This document shows, in pieces, positions 11,368 to 25,300 of a stretch of DNA of 64,000 nucleotides (position 1 is the first letter of the stretch; every line of letters begins with the position of its first letter). Source of the DNA: Helianthus annuus (taxonomy: Eukaryota; Streptophyta; Magnoliopsida; Asterales; Asteraceae); the NCBI RefSeq assembly GCF_002127325.2, contig NC_035438.2:86654393-86718392 (forward strand), read 5' to 3'. The notes beneath the pieces are model-generated. The model was not told the origin of the DNA and did no database searches. It saw nothing but the letters and a program-made list of their open reading frames with translations. Position numbers and translations under genes: made by a program.

Positions 11368-11700
11368 TGAATGGTTCAGACATTTGCCTCTGAATGGTTA
11401 AGATTTATACAAATACTGAATGGCTAAGACCTCTAATCTGAATTGGTCAGACATTTGTCTCTGAACAGTTAAGCATTATACAGGCTCTTAAAGGTTCAGA
11501 CATCTTACTGGTTCAGCCTTAATGGTTCAGGCCTTTTACTAGTTCAGCACTTAATCATTCAGATGTTGCCAAACAGCCCCATATTCTTATAAAATTAGAA
11601 TCTTTTTAGCTTATAAATTAACCTTAGATCTCATTAAAGTTAGTGGGTGGACCCACCTTAAGAGGACGGGTAAGAGATCCCACTCTTATTATTATTATTA
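11368..11700 (+). repeat. 333-bp direct repeat, copy 2 (partial MITE plus flank)
   Basis: Near-identical to 5799-6131. It lacks the first 99 bp of the MITE, so it is not an independent MITE insertion. It ends at the same TTATTATTA tract, after which different sequence (TTATTTTACTTG) follows. Confidence 0.9.
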
Positions 11701-12047
11701 TTATTTTACTTGTAGTGTATGTTTATCAAAAGTGTTGCCTCTCGGGTCTTTTTGACAAAAATGTAATACTTATTAGACTATGAACCCACAGACCCAACTT
11801 AGGCTTATAGGGTTTCACATATTCTCAGCTTTCGCTGATCACCTAAGTCCACCACATTAGGGTTGGGCTTCTCTCCTAGCCACTTTAGGGCTGGAATCAC
11901 GGCTTTAGTCAAGGCACCACCAAACCTTGCTAGGCCAATTACCGGACACCATCAATCTATGGGCTCATAGTCTTGGACGCTGGGCCTTTTAAGTTTATTT
12001 ATGTTTTGTTACGTTTATATTAGTTTTAGCATCAAATGTTATTATAA
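11701..12047. other. Unassigned sequence before the Harbinger element
   Basis: Moderate-complexity DNA with no long frame or terminal repeat. Its TAA at 12045-12047 is the left TSD of the following element. Confidence 0.5.
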
Positions 12048-12813
12048 GGGTGAGAGGGGCACTCCCCTAAGAGGAGAGTCCCCTCTCTTACGCATAACCA
12101 ATGCTCGTGTGTCACGTCAACTCCCCTCTTAAACTCTCCTAACACCCTAAGTTGATGGCGGCACTCCCCTCTTAAGGGACTTGGTTTTTTATTTTTATTT
12201 TTTTGTTTTTTTATTTGTTGTAATTATGCATGTTTATAGAAAAATATTAATAAAAATTAAATTCAAACTAGAAAATTAAAATTACATTCAAACTAGAAAA
12301 TAAAAATTACATTAAAACTAGAAAATAGAAATTTTAGAAATCGCACGGCCACCCGTACTTGTTAGTGATGTCGCGCTTTCGGGCGAGGATGAACGGCAAC
12401 ATATTTGGCGGAGCATCGTCGTGCGGCTTGAGGAATGTTTTCATATCTCGATCGTAATTGTAGTTTTTCATCGTCTCGCGTTGTTCCGATATGAGCTCTC
12501 GAGCCTCCGACTCTCTTTTCTTCCTCAATTCAATCGCCTCCAATTCCATCGCGTGCTTCGCTTCTTTCATGGCGGTGTACTCTTTGAATTTTGCCGCCAA
12601 CTCGGCCGAGCTTCCCTCGGACGATGTCGCTTGACGCTTGTCTCGCCGTTGTGTTCTTTGTTGAATTGTGCCGCCAACTCGGCCGAGCTTCCCACGCCTC
12701 GACATGTTGAAAACCGTTCGGAAATCTCTCTTTAAATTCCTTTAAAGCGACTTTCATCACGTCGAGATACTTACACCCGCTTCCTCGTGTGCGATCCTAC
12801 ATGTTATAAAATA

Positions 12814-13345
12814 GGGGTATTGGATTTAATAATCCCAAGTTTCACTGATTGGCCGGTAATAATCCCAACTTCAAAAATTGCCTACAACAGTCCCAACTTG
12901 TAAGATTTTGGCCACCAATGATCCTTGTCTAACTGGGTTATAACCTAGTTAGTTTTTTGAAGTTTTGAGCGGCGGAGAAGGTCACTAGAGGTTGGAGATG
13001 ACAAGTGGTGGTCTCCTTTGGTGGTTTCAGGGGTAAAGAAGGTCGTCGGAATAAGATGCAGGTCACCGGAGTTGCGTAGATGGTGGAAATTTTAAACTTT
13101 TGAGAAGCGGAGAAGATTACAGGAGGTCGGAGATGATTGGTGGTGGTCTCGTTTGGTGGTTTCAGGGGTAAAACGGGTCGCCGGAATAAGTTGCAGGTCA
13201 CCAGCCCAACAAGGTTTTAACCCAGTTAGACAAGGATCATTGGTGGCCAAAATCTTACAAGTTGGGAATGTTGTAGGCAATTTTTGAAGTTGGGATTATT
13301 ACCGGCCAATTAGTGAAACTTGGGATTATTAAAATCCAATACCCC
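12814..13345. mobile_element. MULE-type MITE with 9-bp TSD
   Basis: A 532-bp element flanked by the perfect 9-bp TSD TATAAAATA (12805-12813 and 13346-13354). The TIRs are long, roughly 125 bp, beginning GGGGTATTGGATTTAATAAT. A 9-bp TSD with long TIRs indicates the Mutator superfamily. The centre holds a roughly 105-bp direct duplication (about 12965-13070 and 13100-13200). It lies in the intron of the Harbinger ORF1 pseudogene. Confidence 0.9.
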
Positions 13346-14043
13346 TATAAAATAATAAGTGTTAAAAAAATATGAACTTAGTAAAGAAAATTAAAAAATA
13401 TACAATGTTAAAAAATATAATTTTTAACCCTTGTTGGTATAGGCCGTTGAAAAAGTTTATTTTCGTCATCATCGGGTTCCATTTAGACCGTACTTGATGC
13501 ACGGTCCGATTACTTCCACCAACGGTGGCGTTAAAATGATCTAAAATCTTACGCCAAAAACTATCGGGGTTTTGTTGATTGCCCTTCTTTTTGTTGGTAG
13601 AGCAATGTACCCACGCCTTCGCCAACGCCTCTTCTTGGACCTTTGTCCATTTTTCGCTCGCCATTTTTCCCTTTTTATCCCGAGCGTCATCTTCTTCGTT
13701 GCCCGCGTCTTCATCCACATTATATTCATCGTCCTCGTCCTCGTCCTCGTCGCCCAAATTTTGAGTTTCGGGCACTACCTCATCGTCCTCGTCGTCGTAA
13801 ATAGGTAGAGGACGTTCAACATTTCCTCATGTAGATGGAACTTGTGGGGGAACGAAAACCATATGGGTCGAAGGCGGGGGATTGAGGAGGAGCATCCACT
13901 GATAACAAATTTTGAAAATAGCCGAAATTGGGTTGAAGGTTGGGTGGTTGGGTGTTGTAAAAGGAGGGGTGTGAAGGTTGTTGGAAAAAAAAAACGGGGG
14001 TTGTGAAGTATATCTGAAAGGGGGTTGTGGTTGTGCACTTGCA

Positions 14044-16011
14044 TGTAACACCCCGAAAATATAAAACTTTATATTAGAATTATAAAGTATAAATAGATGA
14101 GAATTTACCAACTAGGAAATTTAACCTAGTTAGTTACAAGCCTAGAAATAGCTTATAATAAGGTTAAAAGCAACTAAACTATAAGTTGAACAAAGTGGAA
14201 GGGCCTAAGTTGTTAAAAGTGAAACTTAAATTGATAAAACAAATAAAAAACAAACCAAACACCCCATTTGGGATGTCTGGTCGTACAAGAACACAGGGGG
14301 CGACACAAGCTCCCCACCAAACCCTTGTGCATGTCAAACTTGATCAAATTGAGGGTTCAAATCAGTCCCAAATCGAAATCCAAGCTCGTATTCATGAACA
14401 CCAAGTTGAAAGGATCACAAGGTATGTAAAATTGTGACGTTTTGATCCATCTCAAAATTCTAGGTTATTTGTAAGAAACTGAAATTGAGCTTGATTATGT
14501 CATGCATGAGTGAACCTTGAAGTAATATGATGTCTAGGAGTAAACCCTAGTCAATAACATGTTAGATTGTTGGAAAAACTATGAGATTTATGATGATCCA
14601 TTGATAAGCTAAGTGGGTTTTATGTTAATATGATGAACACTAGGAAATAGATTGTTGATCTAGTGTAAATTGACGATTTTGAAGTGAATTCAGAAATTAT
14701 AGAAGTTAACCACTTTGTAAGATGGTTAATTTATGTGAAATTTGGGGTAAGAGATAAGCTAGAGACATGATAAATAAACATGTAAAATTCTGCCCTTAAG
14801 GTGTTCGTTGAAATGCCTCAAAGAAGGCTCGAAACTAGAATTTTGTAGTTAAAACACCTAGTAGTGATGTTTCGACTATTATGTAAAAAGTGATTAAAAA
14901 GAGAGTTAAAAATGTGTTAAACGCGATTAGAACTTTGGTTAAAACGGAGGTCTAAAGATAACGCCTACCGAGTAGTTAAAGAGTGCTAAAACTAGTTGAT
15001 AACTCGAAAATGCAAATTAGTATACTAATGGGCATTTGACTATTAAAAAGGTCAAACTGACCTATAATACGATAAATAGCGATTTTGATATGAATTACAT
15101 AAGGTGGAATAATCGTATTAGAATATGATTAAACTAACCACCTTGAAAACGATGATGATAGTTTGACGCGTAACAAGCTAGGTGGAAGCTTGGAGTGAAA
15201 GCGGGTCAAACAAGTCAAGCATGGAAGAAAAGCGTAGCTCGGATGCAAGGTAAGTGAAACTTACATAATTGTGTAGATTACTTGTTCATTCTATAAGTTA
15301 TAGATGCAATAATGCTAATATTGAAAATATGGATTTCCGACGTGATTGATACGAGTCGGAACATATAAAGATGATAAAAACCATGTTTTTGGCAAAAAAA
15401 AAAAAGGGATTCGGTAATGAAATCCGGGACGGGATGGATGTATGAATTAGAAGTCAAAAACCATGTTTTTGATTTAATAGGCAACGCTGGGCATATAGGC
15501 CGAACGGGTCAAATGGTGGTGATAACACCATTTGACAATATCGACTAATGCGATTGTCAAGTCTTGTGTTAACAGGAGCGATTAGCGATTCAGTTAATTT
15601 CGCCCACACTAAGTGTGATGATAAAAGCAAGGTATAAATTGGGTCTATATGTTGACCCTAGCCAGGTACGTATGCATACGATTATAGTTAACATACCAAC
15701 TTGGTCAAATAGGTAGTGAAAGCCCCTCGTAGTAAATGAGGGGCTAATGTCGACTAAAATGCCCTTGAAGGGTAAATTGAGCAACAACTTATAAAGGTTG
15801 TTTAGGAACTTATCTTACGATCTTGTAACCTTTAGAAGCGCATGAAAGTTGTAGACATAAACTTTCAAGAGTTAAATGCTTAAATTGTGTTGCCGCAACA
15901 ATAACACATCCGTAGGATTAAACTCGGAATAAATAGTCCATTTCGTTAAATCCACCACATCCATAGTTGTGGTGGAAGACTAGCTAATAACAAATCGGTG
16001 GAACTATGAGG
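14044..16011 (+). repeat. Element A 5' LTR, first part
   Basis: Matches 29528-31494 nearly base for base. Its last five bases, TGAGG, are the TSD of element B. Small open frames (for example 14186-14437) are repeated in the other LTR and show no recognisable protein. Confidence 0.9.
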
Positions 16012-19000
16012 TGTAACACCCCGAAAACGGGTTTGGTAATCAAACCACGTCAATACTAAAAGACGGGTAAAATACCGTTGGTGGTGAAAATTTACCCGGT
16101 AAATATTAGGATTTAAGTAAATAAACCTAATATTAATTAAAAGGAGAATAAATACTTTGAGAAAAATAAGTTTATAAGAAGCCCGAGTTAACGGGACTTA
16201 AAAAAAAAAAAAGGTTATAACTCTCGAAACCCACTAAGTAACTAGGAATATCAACCTAGTTAATTATGTGGTTTGAAAACAATAAAGAAAACTTGGTTTA
16301 TAATCCTTTTGATAACTTTTAAAACTTGAGGGACTAAAAGTGTTAAATGAGAAAATAGTTTTAATTTAATAAAAATCAAAACACCAAAACACACACTCAT
16401 GTGTGTGTTCTGGTCGTGATTTACACAGGAGCCAAGAAGGGTTCTTTTCAAAACCCTAAACTCACTAAAATCCATCAAAATCTAAGGGAAATCGAGTTGG
16501 AAATTAGGGCTTTAACTAAATTCATGACCAACCATGCTAGGAGATCACAAGGTATGTTGAATTTTATCATTTGGTGATATCTTGAAATTTGGATAAACAT
16601 TCATGAACGAAATTCTTGTGTGCATGATGAATATTATAGTTGAATTGATATGAGTATGAGTCTAGGAACAAACCCTAGATGAGAACTTGATGAATTAGTG
16701 TCATAAATTAGAGATTGAATGATTACCCATATATGTGTTAAGTGGATTTTTATGATATTATGATGAACACTTGAAAAGTGATGGTAAATCTGAGAAAAAT
16801 TGATGATGAGATATAAGTTCTAGATGTGCTTAATGCACACAAGACATAGAGGTTTGATTTTGATGTTAAAATTTGGTTAATGGTTAACCATGAATTGGAT
16901 AATAGATGCGTATGAATCTCGCCTACAAGGTGCTCGTTAAAATTCCTAAGTGAAATCGTGTTGTCTACTAGTTTGTATGTAGAGCTTGATTTGATGATTT
17001 CATGAGTAGTGGGTTTATGACAAATCTTTGATATGTATGAAATTAAACATGATGGTATATGAGAATCACCATAATAGAAGTTGAATATATGTTAATTTTA
17101 GTTCTAGTTCTCAAATTGACAAAGATGAAGTTGAGAAGATGATAAAATTAGGATTCATATGATGACTTCTTGAAATAGATGATGTTTTTGACATCTCTTA
17201 GCCTACACTCATTGTGTTATAGGTTTCTAACCATTAACAAATAGTTTAATAAGGGTTTTAGCCATGGAAAAGTGTTGCATTTGATGATTTGGGTCGAATT
17301 CGAAAGAACCCTAAACATGATTTCCGTAGCTTTTTATATGGATTTTTACTAATCTTAAAAAAATCATATAAAATCAACCGTTTATCCGTTTCGGGTGTTC
17401 CATACCTTTTCGGAAAGCTTATGAAGTAAATTTTTACTGTTTTCAATCATAAGAAACAAATGTGGTTGTTAAATAGGTCAAAAAGGCGAATTAAAACTGC
17501 TGTTCAGAACTTGAAAGCTGTTAAAAAAAATGAAAATATAGTTGCTGAGCTGATTTTATAAAAATCATATAAAATCATAGAAAATTCGTTAGAAGGTGTA
17601 CCTTATATGTTTGCGAAGGTATTGGGGTGTTCTACGATCCATCTTTGAACATGTTGATCTAATTCAGATTTTAAACGGGTCAAAATGGTCAATTACAGCA
17701 GCTAAATAGAAAATCGCTGCACATAAATAATGTTTTTATTAACCAAGAAAAAGACATAGGATTGTATATACTTGCTTTAGGCATGAAGTATTGATTGTTG
17801 GGAACAAATGGCACTTTATGTGACATGCTTAAAGTGTTTAAAATCACTTACTAACTAGTTGTATAAGTAACTTCACTAACGGGTCAAACGGTTAGTGAAT
17901 GAGAAGAATCATGGTATGAAACTAATTGTTGAATATATGGCATGTTTTGATTGATAAGTGTGTAAAAAAAAAAGGGTCCATAGGGTGTTGGCCATTATAT
18001 AGAATGACCAATCTAACCATCTTATGGATGTTATGATATAGTTGACTCTAAACAAGCTAGGTGGGAGCTTGGAAAGGAACGGGTCAAACGGATCATGGAT
18101 GCGAAGAATGTTTGCGCGAACGCGAGGTAAGTAAAGCTTACACCCATTTGTAGTAAACGTATGTATTTTATAGATGATAAATGTGACAACCGATTACATT
18201 CGAAATTGAAGTTCCAACACTAAGCGATATGAGTCGGAACGAATAAAAATGATCAAAACCACGGTTAATGGTAAAATGGACAAAAGGGTAATTTAGTCGT
18301 GAATCGACTAAGAATTTATAAGATTTCTTTAAGGTTACCTTATAGCGAAATTAGTAATGGGAAAAAGGGTAAATTAGTCACATGTTGACTATATGTAAGT
18401 TGGGATTAAAAAGGATACCCATGGTGTAAGCCATAACGAGTTAGATACGTAAGAAGAATGATCTTGTAGTTAAAACTTGAAATGGGTCGAATGTGTGAAT
18501 GGGATATTAAAAGCCATGTTTTGACATAAGTATACATGTTTGGTCATAAATACCAAATGGGTCAAATGGTGGTGATGACACCATTTGACAATATCGACTA
18601 ATGTTTGGTTGTTAAGTTAAATGTTCACAGGAGTGAACGGGAAGTGGATTATTGCGTTGCTATAAAGTAGCGGCTAGTAAAAGAAAGGTACAAAACGGGT
18701 CTATATGTTGACTCAAGCCAGGTACGCATTAATTAGATCATGGCGATATGCGTAGTTGAATTTTAGAATATAAGTTACTATGAAATATAGCGATGATATC
18801 GCTACATTGAATATTTGGTCAAAAGATGGTTAGAACTCGTTGGTAGTCGTCAAAAAGGAAGAAATTCCGTAGACGAGCCAAACGGGTCGAATAATCAAGT
18901 AAGGCATGGTTATTGTTTCAGATTATGATGGTTTGATGGTTGATTTTGAATATTTTATAACATATTAGAAATATGAGGTTTTAATGAATTAGTATCATAG

Positions 19001-19571
19001 AAAACTGAAAAACCGAGAGTCGGGTCTTGGAGTAATGATCAAACAAAACAAAACCTGACATTCCAGGTACTACCGTAAATTACGGTAGAACCGTAATTTA
19101 CGGTGGTTGTGATATGGTTTACGGAGCAGATCTCCTGGTTTACGGTGACCAGACATTTCCAGGTCTCACCGTAAATTACGGTGATACCGTAATTTACGGT
19201 GGATTCAGAATCACTTTTTATATTTTTATTATTTCTAATGTGGCATTAAGCCTTGGGATTATATTATTATATAACAACGTCAAAACTAATGATTTTAACG
19301 GTTTTGATCATAGGTGAATGCCAAGAGTGCCCGGATGAAGGTCAAGCTCGATGAGGAACCGAACACAATAAAATCTAACACTCGGGATTAAAGCTTCCGC
19401 ACGGCGTTACGCCATATCTTTTAAACGACGAACTTATTTATATTACGTTGAAAACTTTTAAGTTGTAAGAGTTTTAGATTACTTGTATTTTCTAAGAATA
19501 CTTAATCGCAACCTCATGTTTATTTTCGTTATTTATACGAAAACCTTAAAAATTATAACATGGGTGTTACA
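16012..19571 (+). repeat. Element B 5' LTR
   Basis: 3560 bp, long for a plant LTR. It contains a dyad array at 19072-19200 about 370 bp before its end. Frames of 62-72 codons inside it are mirrored in the 3' LTR and are not gene-like. Confidence 0.92.
19072..19200 (+). repeat. ACCGTAAATTACGGT dyad array (B 5' LTR)
   Basis: Four 15-nt units at 19072-19086, 19090-19104, 19168-19182 and 19186-19200. In each pair the second unit is the reverse complement of the first with a 3-nt spacer, giving a perfect 15-bp hairpin arm. 'Ggtttacgg' half-sites lie between the pairs. Confidence 0.95.
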
Positions 19572-19574
19572 AGT

Positions 19575-19587
19575 TGGTATCAGAGCC
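19575..19587 (+). promoter_or_regulatory. Primer-binding site of element B (tRNA-Met)
   Basis: TGGTATCAGAGCC, three bases after the 5' LTR, is complementary to the 3' end of plant initiator tRNA-Met. Confidence 0.9.
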
Positions 19588-22382
19588 TTGGTTTAAGAGA
19601 TTCAAGTATGGCGGGAAAGCTATGCTTGGACTTAAACCTTATGCTCTTAATAAAGAATTGGTGTTCGGTTCGAGGCTTGATCGCAAATCCGGTAAGTACA
19701 TGTATGTTAATGGTTTAGTATGATTAAAGTTTTGTGAACAACACATAGGGTTATCGTGTAATACACGTTACCCCAATGAAAATGACTGGTATAGTTAACG
19801 AAATCACGTGTGTTGACACGTATAGTAAAAAGTCTTGTACTACAATACAGGCGTTTATTAATGTCGAAATTACTAACTTTTGTAAATGTTTAGTTGAAGG
19901 ATATTTGCACCTGAAGATGGAGAGAGGGTAACAAGTGATGGACATGACGGTGAAACGATCCGAGGTATGACGAGCAGAGCATACTCATCAAGGATCGAAA
20001 TCGCGTAATGATCGCGAACAAGGATAAAGGCATGGAAGGCCCGTTAGGGCAAGCATTACCAGGTGCACGTCTTAAATTATCGCACAAATAGTAATATGCA
20101 ACAAACAAGTAGAGAATAACGGTTGCATATATATGGTAAAACTTAGAAAAAACCTGAATAGGATATCTATTCAGGATGAGGTTTCCAAGAGTAAATAAGT
20201 AGAAAGAAGTGTTATTCACAATAATGAATAACAAAATAATAACAGGATTAAATTATATAAAAACTTGGACGGAAGTAATTATCCAAGTGTGTAATTCTCA
20301 ATATAATGCTATTGAGAAAAGTAGCGATCACAATAACGAATGTGATTATATAATAGTTCGATAGAAAGGAAAACATTCTATATGTTCAAATGTAAAACTA
20401 GTAAAACTAACGATTGTTGTTTTGCAATTAAATAAAGTTTTCCTAAATAAAAATCAGAGATATGAAATAAATAGAGGCGTTACTTACATAGGGCGTGATG
20501 TGAAAACTATAAAAAGGTCATGTGTGTCATGTGTTAATCGCTTACTCTGGCCAAGTAAGTAGTGGCATATGATATCATGAACTTCTTGTAGTGGACGCAT
20601 TTACGTCCGATGTAGTAAGGGTGGGGTGAATGGGCTAACTTAAATGGTACCCAAATGAATCAAATAAGTAAGATTTTTGATAGTAAACGTAAACGTAAGT
20701 CGGATGACGGAAGCGTATTACGTAAGAATAACGAGCCCGAGAGAAGGGACAAGGATCAAGTAAAAAAAAAAATACAGACCGACCAATAGGAATGCTAAGG
20801 CATAGGGATAAAAGTTTGACTGTCACAAGTGATGAAATTCACATGGACAAGTCAAACGAAGTGAATAAAGAATAAAGGACTTGATTGAATAAAAGCGATG
20901 GATCTCGCTAAGACGACCAAATAAATTAAAATAACGTCTAAAACCATATAAGAATGGTTACTTGAAAATGATTACGGTAAAGATACCCGATGAATGGGTA
21001 GGATTTGGAAAGAATGCGTAAACCAAGAGACGGGAACGCGAGATAGAAGGTCAAAAGACTCGGAATATGAGTCATGACTAAAAGACAATGAGAATTTGCA
21101 AACAGAAATGTTAATAACTGCGCTCAACTATTTTAAAGTTGAACGGGTCGAATAAAGAATGGAGTTTGATGTTCACAAGTGATGAAATTTCACACGAACA
21201 AGTCAAACGAGATAAATAAGGTATAAAAACTTAGTAGTGCAAGTAAGCGCAAACTGAATAATGGAAGCGCGAAACATTAATGAACCTACGTGATGGGTCA
21301 TAAAGGAATATATATAGGAAAAAAAAAACACTAAGATAAAGAACCCGGGTAATGGGTCATAAAGAAGTATAGGTAAGAACCGGGTAATGGTAAGCGTAGG
21401 ACAAAGTGACGTGTAAATGACGTTAGAAGTCATAAAGTCGAAAAGATAATTCGAAAGAAAACAAATGAAGCCTTAGACTACGGTCAAGGTCGAATGAAAT
21501 CCAAAAAGTAAAAGTAAATGATTGTAAACATAAAAAGGGTACCTTGACACCATAAATATATATACAGTTAAGTAAAGACACAAATAAAGATGATCTACGG
21601 GATCATCTTAACCTACAGGATTATAAATAGTGTTAAAGTTTACGGGACCAAAAGACCTTTGGGTCACAAATAGAAAGAAACGAATTGTAGGGGTCTCACC
21701 TTAAAAGGGTAAAAAGGTGAAAATCTAAATAAATAGCCTACGAGGCTAAGCGAAAGAACCTACGGGTCATATGGGTTAAACGTGGGAATTGGTTATAATT
21801 CCCCGCATTAAATAATAACGGAAAGGAATAGATCCTCTGAAGTAACATTTATAGAAATGAGAGAAAGATGTAAGACAAAAAGGAAACATAAACTAAAAAA
21901 AAAAAATTAATTAATTAAAAATTAGTTTTTAGTCAAAAGCAATGTTTTAACAAACATAAGTAGTATGAGGGGATTTAGAAAAATCTAAAACACACATAAG
22001 GCCAGAGATGGCAAATTAATATACCCGGATGACGAGGTATGAAGTGACGGCGACTAATTAGTCTAGTCGGTAAAACTATTCGAAGTCAAGATAGTGTCAT
22101 GACAAATACCAAGCGCTTGTTAATATAGGACAAGCGCAGGATAAAACATGTTAACAAGCCTAACGCGAATGAGCGGTCAAATGACAACTTGGTCAATAAA
22201 GATAAAGGATATAAGCTAAAAATAACGGCCCGCGAGGCCTTATACACGAAAGACGTATGCGTCAATATAAATTAAAACGTTAGATCGAAAGGAACGAATG
22301 AATATCTTGAAAACGAAACTAAGTTCGTTTAGTCTAAATTAAAAGAAATACGTAAATAAGGTTTCGGGGACGAAACCTCTTT
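19588..22382 (+). mobile_element. Element B internal region, noncoding
   Basis: Contains no retroviral motifs such as CCHC knuckle, DSG, FxDD or HHCC. Parts match A's internal region, most strongly 20481-20587 with 27463-27570. Phrases such as 'tacgggtcat' recur in 21270-21800. It is best described as a LARD-like internal domain. Confidence 0.7.
19782..19931 (+). CDS. Short open frame shared with element A
   Basis: A 49-codon frame starting about 195 bp after the PBS. It aligns with a 63-codon frame at the same place in A with one in-frame 3-bp indel (shared VEG/IEG.LHLKM region). Many changes alter residues, so selection is not evident. It could be a decayed gag start or chance. Confidence 0.2.
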   Translation: MTGIVNEITCVDTYSKKSCTTIQAFINVEITNFCKCLVEGYLHLKMERG

Positions 22383-22396
22383 AAGGGGGGTAGACT
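22361..22396 (+). promoter_or_regulatory. Element B PPT and TTTCGgggaCGAAA motif
   Basis: The dyad GTTTCGGGGACGAAAC (22361-22376) precedes the purine tract AAGGGGGGTAGACT (22383-22396), which ends at the 3' LTR. The same arrangement is seen in A and, in a looser form, in chromovirus C. Confidence 0.8.
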
Positions 22397-25300
22397 TGTA
22401 ACACCCCGAAAACGGGCTTGGTAATCAAACCACGTCAATACTAAAAGACGGGTAAAATACCGTTGGTGGTGAAAATTTACCCGGTAAATATTAGGATTTA
22501 AGTAAATAAACCTAATATTAATTAAAAGGAGAATAAATACTTTGAGAAAAATAAGTTTATAAGAAGCCCGAGTTAACGGGACTTAAAATAAAAAAAAAAG
22601 GTTATAACTCTCGAAACCCACTAAGTAACTAGGAATATCAACCTAGTTAATTATGTGGTTTGAAAACAATAAAGAAAACTTGGTTTATAATCCTTTTGAT
22701 AACTTTTAAAACTTGAGGGACTAAAAGTGTTAAATGAGAAAATAGTTTTAATTTAATAAAAATCAAAACACCAAAACACACACTCATGTGTGTGTTCTGG
22801 TCGTGATTTACACAGGAGCCAAGAAGGGTTCTTTTCAAAACCCTAAACTCACTAAAATCCATCAAAATCTAAGGGAAATCGAGTTGGAAATTAGGGCTTT
22901 AACTAAATTCATGACCAACCATGCTAGGAGATCACAAGGTATGTTGAATTTTATCATTTGGTGATATCTTGAAATTTGGATAAACATTCATGAACGAAAT
23001 TCTTGTGTGCATGATGAATATTATAGTTGAATTGATATGAGTATGAGTCTAGGAACAAACCCTAGATGAGAACTTGATGAATTAGTGTCATAAATTAGAG
23101 ATTGAATGATTACCCATATATGTGTTAAGTGGATTTTTATGATATTATGATGAACACTTGAAAAGTGATGGTAAATCTGAGAAAAATTGATGATGAGATA
23201 TAAGTTCTAGATGTGCTTAATGCACACAAGACATAGAGGTTTGATTTTGATGTTAAAACTTGGTTAATGGTTAACCATGAATTGGATAATAGATGCGTAT
23301 GAATCTCGCCTACAAGGTGCTCGTTAAAATTCCTAAGTGAAATCGTGTTGTCTACTAGTTTGTATGTAGAGCTTGATTTGATGATTTCATGAGTAGTGGG
23401 TTTATGACAAATCTTTGATATGTATGAAATTAAACATGATGGTATATGAGAATCACCATAATAGAAGTTGAATATATGTTAATTTTAGTTCTAGTTCTCA
23501 AATTGACAAAGATGAAGTTGAGAAGATGATAAAATTAGGATTCATATGATGACTTCTTGAAATAGATGATGTTTTTGACATCTCTTAGCCTACACTCATT
23601 GTGTTATAGGTTTCTAACCATTAACAAATAGTTTAATAAGGGTTTTAGCCATGGAAAAGTGTTGCATTTGATGATTTGAGTCGAATTCGAAAGAACCCTA
23701 AACATGATTTCCGTAGCTTTTTATATGGATTTTTACTAATCTTAAAAAAATCATATAAAATCAACCGTTTATCCGTTTCGGGTGTTCCATACCTTTTCGG
23801 AAAGCTTATGAAGTAAATTTTTACTGTTTTCAATCATAAGAAACAAATGTGGTTGTTAAATAGGTCAAAAAGGCGAATTAAAACTGCTGTTCAGAACTTG
23901 AAAGCTGTTAAAAAAAATGAAAATATATTTGCTGAGCTGATTTTATAAAAATCATATAAAATCATAGAAAATTCGTTAGAAGGTGTACCTTATATGTTTG
24001 CGAAGGTATTGGGGTGTTCTACGATCCATCTTTGAACATGTTGATCTAATTCAGATTTTAAACGGGTCAAAATGGTCAATTACAGCAGCTAAATAGAAAA
24101 TCGCTGCACATAAATAATGTTTTTATTAACCAAGAAAAAGACATAGGATTGTATATACTTGCTTTAGGCATGAAGTATTGATTGTTGGGAACAAATGGCA
24201 CTTTATGTGACATGCTTAAAGTGTTTAAAATCACTTACTAACTAGTTGTATAAGTAACTTCACTAACGGGTCAAACGGTTAGTGAATGAGAAGAATCATG
24301 GTATGAAACTAATTGTTGAATATATGGCATGTTTTGATTGATAAGTGTGTAAAAAAAAAAAGGGTCCATAGGGTGTTGGCCATTATATAGAATGACCAAT
24401 CTAACCATCTTATGGATGTTATGATATAGTTGACTCTAAACAAGCTAGGTGGGAGCTTGGAAAAGAACGGGTCAAACGGATCATGGATGCGAAGAATGTT
24501 TGCGCGAACGCGAGGTAAGTAAAGCTTACACCCATTTGTAGTAAACGTATGTATTTTATAGATGATAAATGTGACAACCGATTACATTCAAAATTGAAGT
24601 TCCAACACTAAGCGATATGAGTCGGAACGAATAAAAATGATCAAAACCACGGTTAATGGTAAAATGGACAAAAGGGTAATTTAGTCGTGAATCGACTAAG
24701 AATTTATAAGATTTCTTTAAGGTTACCTTATAGCGAAATTAGTAATGGGAAAAAGGGTAAATTAGTCACATGTTGACTATATGTAAGTTGGGATTAAAAA
24801 GGATACCCATGGTGTAAGCCATAACGAGTTAGATACGTAAGAAGAATGATCTTGTAGTTAAAACTTGAAATGGGTCGAATGTGTGAATGGGATATTAAAA
24901 GCCATGTTTTGACATAAGTATACATGTTTGGTCATAAATACCAAATGGGTCAAATGGTGGTGATGACACCATTTGACAATATCGACTAATGTTTGGTTGT
25001 TAAGTTAAATGTTCACAGGAGTGAACGGGAAGTGGATTATTGCGTTGCTATAAAGTAGCGGCTAGTAAAAGAAAGGTACAAAACGGGTCTATATGTTGAC
25101 TCAAGCCAGGTACGCATTAATTAGATCATGGCGATATGCGTAGTTGAATTTTAGAATATAAGTTACTATGAAATATAGCGATGATATCGCTACATTGAAT
25201 ATTTGGTCAAAAGATGGTTAGAACTCGTTGGTAGTCGTCAAAAAGGAAGAAATTCCGTAGACGAGCCAAACGGGTCGAATAATCAAGTAAGGCATGGTTA

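Noticed and set aside
16260..17446. Minus-strand frames of 62-72 codons repeated at 22647-23833
   Set aside because: They are the same LTR sequence twice; no homology or codon signal.
19575..19587. tRNA gene suggested by TGGTATCAGAGCC (also in A, C and E)
   Set aside because: It is only the 13-nt complement of the tRNA-Met 3' end placed at LTR borders, so it is a primer-binding site.
20635..21433. Minus-strand frames rich in Tyr/Phe/Leu in B's internal region
   Set aside because: They reflect purine-rich plus-strand composition; no conserved counterpart in A.
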